From positions 4,340,001 through 4,404,000 of the forward strand of contig NW_023503555.1 of NCBI RefSeq assembly GCF_014529535.1: a stretch of 64,000 nt of DNA, read 5' to 3'. This document shows positions 45,685 to 56,149 of the stretch, piece by piece. The DNA is from Bradysia coprophila. Taxonomy: Eukaryota > Arthropoda > Insecta > Diptera > Sciaridae. Made by a program: the position numbers and the translations under genes. The notes below the pieces were generated by a model. The model was not told the DNA's origin. It saw only the letters and a list, made by a program, of their open reading frames with translations, and did no database searches. The first letter of the stretch is position 1, and each line of letters begins with the position of its first letter.

Positions 45685-48600
45685 TCATCGCAAACAACAT
45701 CTAATGACACCATTATTTTGTACAAACTGCACCGTTGCCTTAGAATTAACACATTTGAAATCGTCGAATGTGAAGCACGCCCGCTTTATGTACGAATAGC
45801 TCCGTCGCGTCGATATCGGCTCCGAGTCTTGTGTAACATAAATTTTATAAAAATACAAAATGCCATTGATCGCCTTGTTCGTCGGTTTGATTTGCAATTT
45901 GATCAGTCGCGTATAGAATTGATCGTTCAGCTGAATGTCGGCCAACTGAAACGGATTCGACAGTTTCTCGTGCTCGAAACTCTGCAGATTCAGTTGATTG
46001 GTGGTCGAAAATTCGTTCATCAGTTCGGTGATGTGCAGATCAGTCATTTCCGGATTGACAATTTTGCCCACCTCATTCAACCATTGCGAATGGATCAGTT
46101 CAGTCCAGAGTTCAACTTTATTCGGTATAATGCATCCGTTCGATTTCAGTTTATTGGTCTTCAGAATGTCATAGTTTGCGATCTGAGTCGAGTTGACGCA
46201 TCCGAGCGGTTCGACCAGCGATAGGATCATCAGATCAAACATGTCCGGTATGAGTAGCACGTCAACGGGATCGCCGATGAATACAATGTTCTCGCGATCG
46301 ATACAATTACAGGCGGCAACGAACGACACGAACGATAACGCTTCACTTGAGCAGTACAATTTTTTGGCACGTTTTTCCTTCAACAAACTGATCCCAATGT
46401 ACGGGAACGGTGAGAAGTCCAACACATTGTCAAAACGCTTGATATGCGTCTCTTTCATTCCGTTGAAAAAATCGAATTCCAATTTGTTCAGGTATGCGGT
46501 GTCGTTGATGAATTTGATGATTTCCCGACTCACCGGAAACGTTTTGCCGGTGTAGTTGTAGTAATGGCTGAGATTTAAGATTCCCTCTCGACACGACACC
46601 GTCACGTTCAAATACTTTAGCTTTTCCATGTTAGCGAAACGGTGATTCAGCTTGAAAATGGTCTGATCCCAGCAGCTGTTGATGCACGGCTTCGATTCGG
46701 CGATATTGTTTTCGTCCAGACACAGCGCAAACCACATCACAAATCCGTCCAACAGGCCGTTTCTCTCGAATTCGATGCGCACCTTCGTTTCCGTGCTACC
46801 GTTCAGACACTTTTTCATGTCGTCCAGATCGTTGAAATTGCATTCGAAAGCTTCTTCGATTTTGGTAATGATTTTAAAGTCTTTCAATTGTCGCACATTT
46901 TCCGTGTCATACGGTTCGTCGTTGAATGCGACTAGCCGATGTCCCTTCAAATAAATTAAGTCCGAAAAACTGCTATTGATGCACACATTCTCCGAGGCTA
47001 TCGTTTTGCATTCGAATCCAGCGATGTACAATTTGACCCGACTCGGTATGATTAAACCGTCGGGCTGTAATAAATGCTCTTTCGCATGGATCAGCGTCTG
47101 TAGGATTCCTTCGCCGAACACTCCACTGTCCAATGTCTCTGTCACCACCAAGTCCACTCGACCACCGATCATATCTTCCGTCAGATCATGCGAATATTTG
47201 TTGATTAATGAAATTTTGTCGTCGAACTTATTCAATTTGAACACTTCGCTGGCCAGGTCAATCATTATTTTCGCATCATCGCAAGCTTTTATGTCATTTC
47301 CGCCGTTGTATGCCGAATAGAGGGATAGTAGTCCTGTACCCGTTCCAATGTCCAACACCTTCGAACGTCCGCTCGCGATTGCAGTACCGATTGCATTTCG
47401 GTACACGGAATTTCTGCGAATGAAACGACTTTCAGTGTAATCCGAACAAGATTTCGTCATTCGATAAATCTTACCTGTGAACATCGTTTAACATACGGAA
47501 GTGCCATCGTTCAACCAGTTGATTTTTAACATTGTCCAAATTTTGGTAAGACTTCAGGTAATTGGAGTTCAACTTCAGAATTTCCTCAAAGCAGCACAAT
47601 GCTTCCAGAAGTTTGCCAGATCTGAAATGTACATGGAAAAGCTGTATGAATTGTACGAGACATTAGCGAGAACACGGCTAGCCATCTGTTACTAATAAGG
47701 ACGATTAGAAAAAGCGAAGATCTGTGGTAAGTTTTCTTTTATGTATTGATCGAGCACAGGCGATACTTTAACTTTTTAGAGGGACATTCAAATAGTGCGC
47801 ACGGTAAAAATACGGATTTTAGACCCCTTCTTGGGGAAAAAATTCACGAATTTATGGATCTCTAATCCTGACCCGCCGAGATAGCATGCGCGTTATTTGA
47901 ATGACTCCTAAACAAATGATGTTATTAGGTTCACATTAAGCGTCACCAGTACCAGCCCAGACCTGTCTAAAGTTCACACAGATTTTGAAAATTTTTCTTG
48001 CAAATATTTGCAAACATATTTCAATGAATCGAATCAAACTAGACATGACCCGAAAGTACTTAAGCTCAGCTTTCCAACGAGCCCACTCTCACCGGAACGA
48101 TTATTTATAACGGCCAAAAAATTCGGATAAAAAACACTACTTTTCCAACTTCGGAGATCTTCCACCAGCAACCAGGTGTGGCTCGAGACTGTGTGAGGCC
48201 TGTTTTGAGGTCTACTGGCAAAGACCTTTCAGACCATGTATATATCCATCCCAGACGAAATGGGTCCGATTTTGATAGGTGGATTTTCAAAAGAATCCCT
48301 CTAAGCAATTGTAGAAGTGGAAATCACTGTCACGAGATAGATAAGCAATGTGTGGCTGCAGAACGAAATGATGCTATTCGCGGTTGAGGTTGTACATCTA
48401 TCGTCACGGTGCGGTTGAATTAATTTTAACTGAGCATTTCGATGCACTTTTGATATTTTTCGATATTATTAGTCAGCTCGGAGCCCTGAACAAGGTTCCA
48501 CAAAAATTTTTGATTTTCATCCGTATTTTCGGTGACAGTGGTGCATCGTCCATCCTGTCTACAGAGAGAGTGGAGGAAAACTGGTTGTGGTTTCAATCGA

Positions 48601-51600
48601 TAGTGCCTGAAATTCTAATAACAATTGTACAAAAATGTGGTACCCTAAGTGCAAGTGAAGCCGACAGAGACATGCTAAAGTTGAAAAAACGTGATTTTCA
48701 AACAGTCATAGAGGCGTGGATACATGAGGGATGAAGCTAATAAATAGTTCTAGCAGTAGAGCAACATTTCCTCTACCAATGACCAAAAAATTATTTTTGG
48801 AGACCAACTACATAAAGGCCGACAGTAGCTCAAAGTTTTTCCCTCATATTTGGTAAAATTTGCAGGTTTCAGAGTTACCTGAGACGCACTTATTAAATTT
48901 TTTTGTAATTAAAATGGTTAATTCTGAAATGCTGGAAGTCTCTGCTGTTCATCGACACCACACATGCAATGACTCATGTCAACAGTATATCGGCACTGTT
49001 GACATGAGTCATTGCATGTGTGGTGTCGATAGACAGCTAAGACTTCCAGAATTTCAGAATTAACCATTTTATTTACAATAAAATTTAATAAGTGCGTCTC
49101 AGGTACCTCTGAAACCTGCAAATTTTACCAAATATGAGGGAAAAACTTTGAGCTACTGTCGGCCTTTATGTAGTTGGTCTCCAAAAATAATTTTTTGGTC
49201 ATTGGTAGAGGAAATGTTGCTCTACTGCTAGAACTATTTATTAGCTTCATCCCTCATGTATCCACGCCTCTATGACTGTTTGAAAATCACGTTTTTTCAA
49301 CTTTAGCATGTCTCTGTCGGCTTCACTTGCACTTAGGGTACCACATTTTTGTACAATTGTTATTAGAATTTCAGGCACTATCGATTGAAACCACAACCAG
49401 TTTTCCTCCACTCTCTCTGTAGACAGGATGGACGATGCACCACTGTCACCGAAAATACGGATGAAAATCAAAAATTTTTGTGGAACCTTGTTCAGGGCTA
49501 CGAGCTGACTAATAATATCGAAAAATATCAAAAGTGCATCGAAATGCTCAGTTAAAATTAATTCAACCGCACCATGTCGTACGAAGGACATTCCATTGAG
49601 CCATCTAGGCACAATTTATATTTTTACCAAAGTTCCGACAGTACATTACATTGAATTACACTTTCCGATCGTAAGTAAATGCTCGCAACCAGAGTCTATT
49701 TTTTAGAAATTGATTTTCAAAAATTTGCTTAAATTTGCCAGAATATTGGAAAGTCTTGGCAAATTTCGGAAAATATTAGCAAAAGGAAATCAATTTCCCA
49801 AAAATAGACTCTGCTCGCAACAGGTCAGATTTGACCTGAACCTGATATGAGAAAACCTGTTAAATCAGGTCAGGCTCAGATTAAATGACATAATAAGGCT
49901 CAAATTTTTATTTTAGGTCTGGTAACTTCGGGTCAGTTTCAGCACAACCTGAAATTGACCTGAGTTTGCACCGAACTTGAAAGGCTAAGATCAGATTCTA
50001 GTGAACCTGAGCTTAGTCGGAGCCTGTTTCTTAATTTAGAAAAATATAGCGATATTGGTACCAAGTACCAGTACCATCTGGTTATTCACAAGTTTACAGA
50101 CGGATATTGGATTTCTTAATTATAGCGATATGATGTCGTCTGTAAGGGTAAAGGTTCGACTGCCCAGCAAAGTGAAATACATTTTTCTTTTCATCGAATA
50201 GGACAGTATTTATTCACCTCCGGTTTACATAATTCTATAAAACTACGACCGACAATGTCTCTTGAAACACTTTAAACACCAAATCACTATCGCTTCTAAA
50301 GCTATCCGTCCACCGTTCAACTTTTCTTCGCAAACTACTCGTTTCATCGATCAATTTCGCCGGACAACTTACTGCGCACAGAATCGTCCCGTTTCGATGA
50401 CATACCTGATGTATGCGAAGCAAAACATTTGCCAGACAATTCTGATCGGAAGCCGACGGGTCATAGAAATAAACGACGGGAAATCCGGCAACAAGACCGA
50501 ACAATGTCGGAATGCAAAATGCCGGATCGATTTGGACTTCCAGCAAGAGTTCGTCAGAATTTCGTAAATTTTTGATTTGTTGACCGAAAGTGGTGACCAT
50601 GGTTGTAACTTCCAGAGAATTACATATTCGCGGTTCGAGTAGCGGGCTCGATACATTCACGAAAGTTACATCACTGAAGTCTATGCTGCAATAGGATTGC
50701 ACATTGACGATACAAAAATCGTCCGCAATTTGCACAATCCTCAAATCGAGTGAAATCAGTTTCGATTGCCGCAAATCGGACATAACGTTGATCATCAGTT
50801 GGGAATCAACTGGCGGTCCAATATCCCATATAAACCCTGGCCTCAGTCCGCATTCAACAAAGAAAATCTGTGTCGCTAATCCAGTCACAGCCGAATTCCA
50901 CTTCTTATTCAAGTGGCGATATACTGTTGACATGAGTCATTGCATGTGTGGTGTCGATGAACAGCAGAGACTTCCAGCATTTCAGAATTAACCATTTTAA
51001 TTACAAAAAAATTTAATAAGTGCGTCTCAGGTAACTCTGAAACCTGCAAATTTTACCAAATATGAGGGAAAAACTTTGAGCTACTGTCGGCCTTTATGTA
51101 GTTGGTCTCCAAAAATAATTTTTTGGTCATTGGTAGAGGAAATGTTGCTCTACTGCTAGAACTATTTATTAGCTTCATCCCTCATGTATCCACGCCTCTA
51201 TGACTGTTTGAAAATCACGTTTTTTCAACTTTAGCATGTCTCTGTCGGCTTCACTTGCACTTAGGGTACCACATTTTTGTACAATTGTTATTAGAATTTC
51301 AGGCACTATCGATTGAAACCACAACCAGTTTTCCTCCACTCTCTCTGTAGACAGGATGGACGATGCACCACTGTCACCGAAAATACGGATGAAAATCAAA
51401 AATTTTTGTGGAACCTTGTTCAGGGCTACGAGCTGACTAATAATATCGAAAAATATCAAAAGTGCATCGAAATGCTCAGTTAAAATTAATTCAACCGCAC
51501 CATGTCGTACGAAGGACATTCCATTGAGCCATCTAGGCACAATTTATATTTTTACCAAAGTTCCGACAGTACATTACATTGAATTACACTTTCCGATCGT

Positions 51601-53175
51601 AAGTAAATGCTCGCAACCAGAGTCTATTTTTTAGAAATTGATTTTCAAAAATTTGCTTAAATTTGCCAGAATATTGGAAAGTCTTGGCAAATTTCGGAAA
51701 ATATTAGCAAAAGGAAATCAATTTCCCAAAAATAGACTCTGCTCGCAACAGGTCAGATTTGACCTGAACCTGATATGAGAAAACCTGTTAAATCAGGTCA
51801 GGCTCAGATTAAATGACATAATAAGGCTCAAATTTTTATTTTAGGTCTGGTAACTTCGGGTCAGTTTCAGCACAACCTGAAATTGACCTGAGTTTGCACC
51901 GAACTTGAAAGGCTAAGATCAGATTCTAGTGAACCTGAGCTTAGTCGGAGCCTGTTTCTTAATTTAGAAAAATATAGCGATATTGGTACCAAGTACCAGT
52001 ACCATCTGGTTATTCACAAGTTTACAGACGGATATTGGATTTCTTAATTATAGCGATATGATGTCGTCTGTAAGGGTAAAGGTTCGACTGCCCAGCAAAG
52101 TGAAATACATTTTTCTTTTCATCGAATAGGACAGTATTTATTCACCTCCGGTTTACATAATTCTATAAAACTACGACCGACAATGTCTCTTGAAACACTT
52201 TAAACACCAAATCACTATCGCTTCTAAAGCTATCCGTCCACCGTTCAACTTTTCTTCGCAAACTACTCGTTTCATCGATCAATTTCGCCGGACAACTTAC
52301 TGCGCACAGAATCGTCCCGTTTCGATGACATACCTGATGTATGCGAAGCAAAACATTTGCCAGACAATTCTGATCGGAAGCCGACGGGTCATAGAAATAA
52401 ACGACGGGAAATCCGGCAACAAGACCGAACAATGTCGGAATGCAAAATGCCGGATCGATTTGGACTTCCAGCAAGAGTTCGTCAGAATTTCGTAAATTTT
52501 TGATTTGTTGACCGAAAGTGGTGACCATGGTTGTAACTTCCAGAGAATTACATATTCGCGGTTCGAGTAGCGGGCTCGATACATTCACGAAAGTTACATC
52601 ACTGAAGTCTATGCTGCAATAGGATTGCACATTGACGATACAAAAATCGTCCGCAATTTGCACAATCCTCAAATCGAGTGAAATCAGTTTCGATTGCCGC
52701 AAATCGGACATAACGTTGATCATCAGTTGGGAATCAACTGGCGGTCCAATATCCCATATAAACCCTGGCCTCAGTCCGCATTCAACAAAGAAAATCTGTG
52801 TCGCTAATCCAGTCACAGCCGAATTCCACTTCTTATTCAAGTGGCTCCTCAATATATCTTTGATTCCATCAATTGTCATCGTGTGGCGATGCATCAAAAT
52901 CAATAGTGGAGTGGGTTGAAGGACTTCAAATTTTATAGAATTATGTAACCTTTGATCAAATGGAATAAGTTTCGTTTTGTGACTTACCGTTCTAATGCCG
53001 TGCCAAAATTGTCGAGAATGTGAAAATCCTCGACCGAGGACGGTGATGAAGTTTTGTTCAAAATGAGCTCGAAGATTTTGATAAAATTGTGAGTGTTGTT
53101 CTTGTACGGAATATTTATCACTTCGATTAGCGATCGAAACAATTCGTCCACCGATTGTTTCTCAACAATTTCCAT
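45685..53175 (-). CDS. PRMT9: protein arginine methyltransferase 9
   Basis: Three exons: 53175-52988, 47621-47475 and 47413-45685 (687 residues). Exon 1 ends in phase 2 and joins the strong acceptor at 47621 to give NFGTALERSGKLLEALCCFE, a proper TPR repeat, then LVERWHFRMLND, the PRMT9 signature before the catalytic domain. SAM motif I is VLDIGTGTGLLS; the double-E loop is VTETLDSGVFGEGI. A second, degenerate methyltransferase half follows (FIGDPVDVLLIPDMFDLMIL, then VEPLG), as in PRMT9 and PRMT7. The N-terminal TPR part is shorter than in vertebrates. PRMT9 symmetrically dimethylates the splicing factor SF3B2 in mammals. Intron 1 is about 5.4 kb and holds a nested gene and rearranged repeats; intron 2 is 61 bp. 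Confidence 0.9.
47785..47903. mobile_element. small inverted-repeat element in PRMT9 intron 1
   Basis: CATTCAAATAGTGCGC at the left and GCGCGTTATTTGAATG at the right form imperfect inverted ends of a 119-bp segment. It is non-coding, with no clear target duplication. Confidence 0.45.
48404..48992. repeat. inverted copy of the start of the tandem duplicate
   Basis: Read backwards, this 589-bp arm matches 50917-51505 almost base for base, with only scattered differences such as G against T in the Gly/Val codon of the enclosed open frame. It ends at 48992, two bases before the facing start of tandem copy 1, so 48404-49580 is a near-perfect palindrome of about 1.2 kb. The arm includes 'cgatat' next to the centre, which occurs at the start of copy 2 but not copy 1. 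Confidence 0.85.
48407..48734 (+). other. conserved ~110-codon open frame, inverted copy
   Basis: Encodes GAVELILTEHFDALLIFFD and continues to EAWIHEG before the stop. The same frame is present at 49247-49612 and 51175-51540 on the minus strand. It is hydrophobic in its first half and charged at the end (SEADRDMLKLKKRDFQ). No family is recognised. It may be the last exon of a gene fragment captured in the intron; there is no start or splice support in this copy. Confidence 0.35.
49247..49612 (-). other. conserved 121-codon open frame, tandem copy 1
   Basis: Starts MPRWLNGMSFVRHGAVEL and ends EAWIHEG. The protein is identical to that of the copy at 51175-51540. Homology with the inverted arm begins at the codons for HGAVEL, so the first 11 codons are not shared there. 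No recognised domain. It lies downstream of the C1orf74-like copy on the same strand. Confidence 0.35.
50235..50916 (-). pseudogene. 5'-truncated copy of the C1orf74-like gene
   Basis: Identical in sequence to codons 18-243 of the intact gene (52163-52894) but cut at the duplication junction, so it lacks the first 17 residues. An out-of-context start (codons for MSTVYRHLNKKW) arises from the junction sequence. It keeps the stop codon and the poly(A) signal (50209-50214). No promoter is expected unless it is read from within the PRMT9 transcript. Confidence 0.75.
50917..52844. repeat. tandem duplication copy 2
   Basis: The 1,928-bp unit begins directly after copy 1 with 'cgatatactgttgacatgag' and ends at 52844, where unique sequence resumes and the nested gene continues to its N terminus. 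This copy therefore holds the original locus. Confidence 0.9.
51175..51540 (-). other. conserved 121-codon open frame, tandem copy 2
   Basis: Same product as 49247-49612, ending EAWIHEG. The intact state of three copies only shows that the duplications are young; it does not prove the frame is translated. Confidence 0.35.
52163..52894 (-). CDS. C1orf74/UPF0739-like (DUF4504) protein nested in PRMT9 intron 1
   Basis: From the first in-frame ATG (52894) the frame gives 243 residues. Family-like blocks are CGLRPGFIWDIGPP, PTLFGLVAGFPVVYFYDP and NCLANVLLRIHQV, which I recall from vertebrate C1orf74 (LRPALLYD and PTLFGILLGYPVPYWFDP). Function of the family is unknown. The frame stays open for a further 85 codons upstream, over PRMT9 exon 1, but contains no start codon there; the text just before the ATG (VLQPTPLLIL) resembles the N terminus of the vertebrate protein, so an unseen upstream exon or a non-ATG start is possible. 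A poly(A) signal overlaps the end (52137-52142 on the plus strand). Confidence 0.7.
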   Translation of the reverse strand: MHRHTMTIDGIKDILRSHLNKKWNSAVTGLATQIFFVECGLRPGFIWDIGPPVDSQLMINVMSDLRQSKLISLDLRIVQIADDFCIVNVQSYCSIDFSDVTFVNVSSPLLEPRICNSLEVTTMVTTFGQQIKNLRNSDELLLEVQIDPAFCIPTLFGLVAGFPVVYFYDPSASDQNCLANVLLRIHQVCHRNGTILCAVSCPAKLIDETSSLRRKVERWTDSFRSDSDLVFKVFQETLSVVVL

Positions 53176-53634
53176 TGCAATTTAAACCGGTTTGCTCATT
53201 TTCTTAATGCTTAATGGGCTGGTTCGGCTGATGTTTTTCTTTATGTAACTATGTCCCAGCCTTAGTTTCGTCTTTTGCGTCGTTTTGTTTGGTGTTTATA
53301 TAAAACAAAAGGGTTATGTGAACTCTCCTACTTCTGTAGTATGTTTTGTCAACAGTAGAGTGAACAGAGTGCACTCACCGCAGTGCGATGACATAATGGG
53401 GTGTTGCTAGCCAATTTATGGAGAGTGGAAAATATTTCAAACTCTTTTGACAAGATGCACAAAATTTTGACATTTGTTCAATGATCCCGAATGTCCCGTA
53501 TCCATCGTTCTATTCGGATTTATTTCACAAATTTCATAAGCGTGAAACCTGCTAAATTACCTGCATGAAGTGTAAGCTGACTAATTGAATTGAAATAGAA
53601 GTTTCACCGACAGAAATGAAGGTGGACCTGCAAT

Positions 53635-53867
53635 CAAGGTTCTGAAAGAACAGGTTAAGATACTTACGAAGGCGGGTGAAACACAAATCTTGACAATTCA
53701 GACTTGTATATTGTTTGAAAAGTCAACTTGAAAACAAAAATTTTTTTTGTTAAGTTGAAATCGTCACATAAAATTTTCCAAACCTAGTTGGCGCTACAGG
53801 AAAATTTTGATCACACCGCCTTCGTGATCAACTTGAAAGTGTCTTAACCTGTCCTTTCAGAACCTTG
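53635..53867. mobile_element. 233-bp hAT-like MITE with 8-bp target duplication
   Basis: The ends CAAGGTTCTGAAAGAACAGG and complement (one mismatch) are inverted repeats of about 35 bp. The direct repeat CCTGCAAT flanks exactly (53627-53634, 53868-53875). The CAAGG-type end with 8-bp duplication fits hAT. Partial copies of the same family are at 56150-56205 and 56309-56420 in opposite orientations. Confidence 0.85.
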
Positions 53868-54483
53868 CCTGCAATAGGGCAAACGCTCTATACAGTCACG
53901 CGAATAATAAATTTACTGTAATAGATTATTGGTGAAACACCACTTTTGATGATTTCGGATTTTCAGTTCAAGAAAATGTGTCATAAATAGGGAAGAATTA
54001 ACGAAATTACCGACCGTTTTACAGAGTTTCTAATGTTTGACGTTTAAAACGTCCCTTTGACAGATGGAAGAGACCTGCTTTTGATCCTAACGGATTCAAT
54101 ATCATTATACAGTAGCGATATTGTCATCAAGAAAGGAAGGTCAGTCGCCATCTGTACATATTTAAATTGTTTCAAGTTCGGAACGAGGGGCAGATAGGAG
54201 AATGGAGTTGGGAAACTAAGGGTAAAATCTAATACAATTTAGTACTTTTCTTCATAAAAAATCTGCTGTCGCTGAATGGGAATGAATCAATGTGAAGTTG
54301 TTACACAAAAAAATAGTCCAGTGAGATTGAAGTACTATAAAACAAGGCATCAGAACAGTCGGAGCGTTTGCTGCGACTTAGCCCCGTACGACCCGTAATC
54401 CTATTTCGTCCGTAACCATAATACGTCCGTAGCCGTAATAAACCCGGAACCCTAATACATCTACAACCCCCTAACACACCCGC

Positions 54484-54766
54484 CCTGAACAAAAATAAAG
54501 TTTTACCGAAAATGCACCCAAAAATTGATCGCTGTTCTGAATAGAGGGACCCTAGAGGAGTTCAAAACGATGGTCCGTTAAGCTGGACCAGATGCTTCCC
54601 CACACCCATACAACTAAGGAAAAAATTGTATGGGCTGGGGAAGCATCTGGTCCAGCTTAACGGACCATCGTTTTGAACTCCTCTAGGGTCCCTCTATTCA
54701 GAACGGCGATCAATTTTTGGGTGCATTTTCGGTAAAACTTTATTTCTGTTCAGGGCGGGTGTGCTA
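54484..54766. mobile_element. near-perfect palindromic MITE inserted in the larger repeat
   Basis: CACACCCGCCCTGAACA and its complement bound a 283-bp palindrome whose arms match almost completely up to a 15-bp centre near 54618. CTAA occurs directly on both sides, a possible 4-bp target duplication. It is absent from the second copy of the host repeat (62930-63666), which confirms that it inserted there. Confidence 0.75.
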
Positions 54767-54914
54767 ATGCGTCTGTTACCAAAATGCAAGTCAAGTTGGG
54801 CATGGTCAAATTTACTGAAACTGTTCATTTTTAAAATTGCGCATAGCGCAATTATGAAAGCCCGTACGAAGTACCTCTCAAATAAAACCAACAATTTACG
54901 ACATTATTTGAGAA

Positions 54915-55460
54915 ACCCAAAATTTTTTGCCACCATTCTATTCGGCATTCAATTATCTCTCAAATGAAACTAGCAAAATCGGATGTGATTTACTCGATTT
55001 ATGTGCAAAAAACACTTAGCGCCGAAGAGCGGCCCTACTCCAAGGGCCCAAGCTCGAAACTCTTTTCGCCACATTCTATTCGGTATTCAATTACCTTCCA
55101 TATACAACAAAAATTAGCAAAATCGGATGAGATTCACTCGATTTATGTGCAGAAAAACACTTAGGGCCGAGTAGCGGCCTTAGTCCAAGGACCCAAACTT
55201 GAAACTTTTTTTGCCATCATTCTATTCGGCATTCAATTATCTCTCAAATGAAACAAAAACTAGCAAAATCGGATGAGATTTACTCGATTTAAGTGCAAAA
55301 AACACTTAGGGCCGAGTAACGGCCTTAGTCCAAAAGCCCAAATTTGAAACTTTTTTCGCCACGTTCTTTTCGGTATTCAATTACCTTTAATAAAAAACTA
55401 AATCTAGCAAAATCGGATGAGATTTACTCGATTTATGTAACACTTAGGGCCGAGTAACGA
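54915..55460. repeat. four tandem units of about 148 bp
   Basis: Each unit contains 'ttctattcggcattcaatta', 'agcaaaatcggatgagattt' and 'acacttagggccgag' in the same order. Units differ by 10-20 percent. One or two related units are present in the copy at 62930-63666. The sense strand is open over part of the array but no conserved protein is evident. Confidence 0.7.
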
Positions 55461-55750
55461 CCTTTGAGCCCTCCCAACAAGCACACGTTGCATCTTACCC
55501 AAAAACAATGTTCAGCAACTTTGTTCTACTCGTCAGTACCTTTCATTTGATACATCACAAGCAGCCATTGCGTGCGTATTTCGGTAGATATCGTCGAAAG
55601 ACTGAAAAACACTTATAGGGCCCTAGCTCTGGAAGGGCCGACCCTACCATGCCCATTTTCGAACTCGACCTTACTTTTGTCGATACCAATCGGGGAAAAA
55701 AAGAATTTTGAAAAAAGGTTGTGATTTACTCAAGCTAGAGGGGTCACAGA

Positions 55751-55790
55751 CGGACGGACGGACGGACGGACGGACGGATGGACGGACGGA
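55751..55790. repeat. GGAC microsatellite
   Basis: About nine tandem GGAC units with one GGAT interruption, inside the larger repeat. Confidence 0.9.
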
Positions 55791-56149
55791 CATTTTTTTT
55801 ATTGCGGATTCGACGTCTATGAACATAACCAAATGCTTTGCCCTTATTGTCTGCTTCCAATTCAACATGTTACAAACGGCATATGAATCTTATAAGCCCC
55901 CAGTACTTCGTACGGGGCTAAAAATGTACCGCCTCTACAGGCCAACCGACTAGGCGAATAGAAATCCATGAAAATCCAACCAAAAAGATATCTTTGAAAT
56001 TTCAGAATATCCTCACAAAACCATTGGTTTTTCAGAGCATTTCCTTTTTGACAATACTTTTACAACAAAATTTACAATTTTACATTTCACACAATCTGTA
56101 ATGAGTGTGTCTAACAAAACATGCTTAAATTGTCAAAATTTGTGTTTCA

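Larger units (their letters stand above)
48995..50916. repeat. tandem duplication copy 1 (unit 1,928 bp)
   Basis: Every landmark recurs 1,928 bp further right: the conserved 121-codon open frame, a hairpin-forming AT-rich stretch, a region rich in 'aacctga' words, and most of the C1orf74-like gene. The right end stops abruptly inside that gene (after codons for HLNKKW on the minus strand) and runs straight into copy 2. Differences between copies are visible only near the left end (49010-49090), so the duplication is recent. Confidence 0.9.
54378..55925. mobile_element. 1.5-kb repeat with CGTACGGGGCTAA ends, copy 1
   Basis: Begins 'ttagccccgtacg' (54378) and ends 'cttcgtacggggctaa' (55910-55925), which are inverted. 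The 30 bp before it ('cagaacagtcggagcgtttg') are also shared with copy 2 at 62935. Inside are an inserted palindrome (54484-54766), four tandem units of about 148 bp (54915-55460) and a GGAC microsatellite (55751-55790). Internal copies of the end motif occur ('agcccgtacgaagtac' near 54863). No coding sequence is seen, so it is presumably non-autonomous; superfamily unknown. Confidence 0.65.

Noticed and set aside
47475-47641. An earlier acceptor at 47641 for PRMT9 exon 2 (giving LFHVHFRSGK)
   Set aside because: It needs a phase-0 upstream exon, has a weak pyrimidine tract, and spoils the TPR spacing. The acceptor at 47621 fits exon 1 in phase and restores a regular repeat.
48105-48387. Overlapping open frames on both strands just left of the inverted arm
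   Set aside because: Neither strand shows a domain; both are short and lie in the PRMT9 intron.
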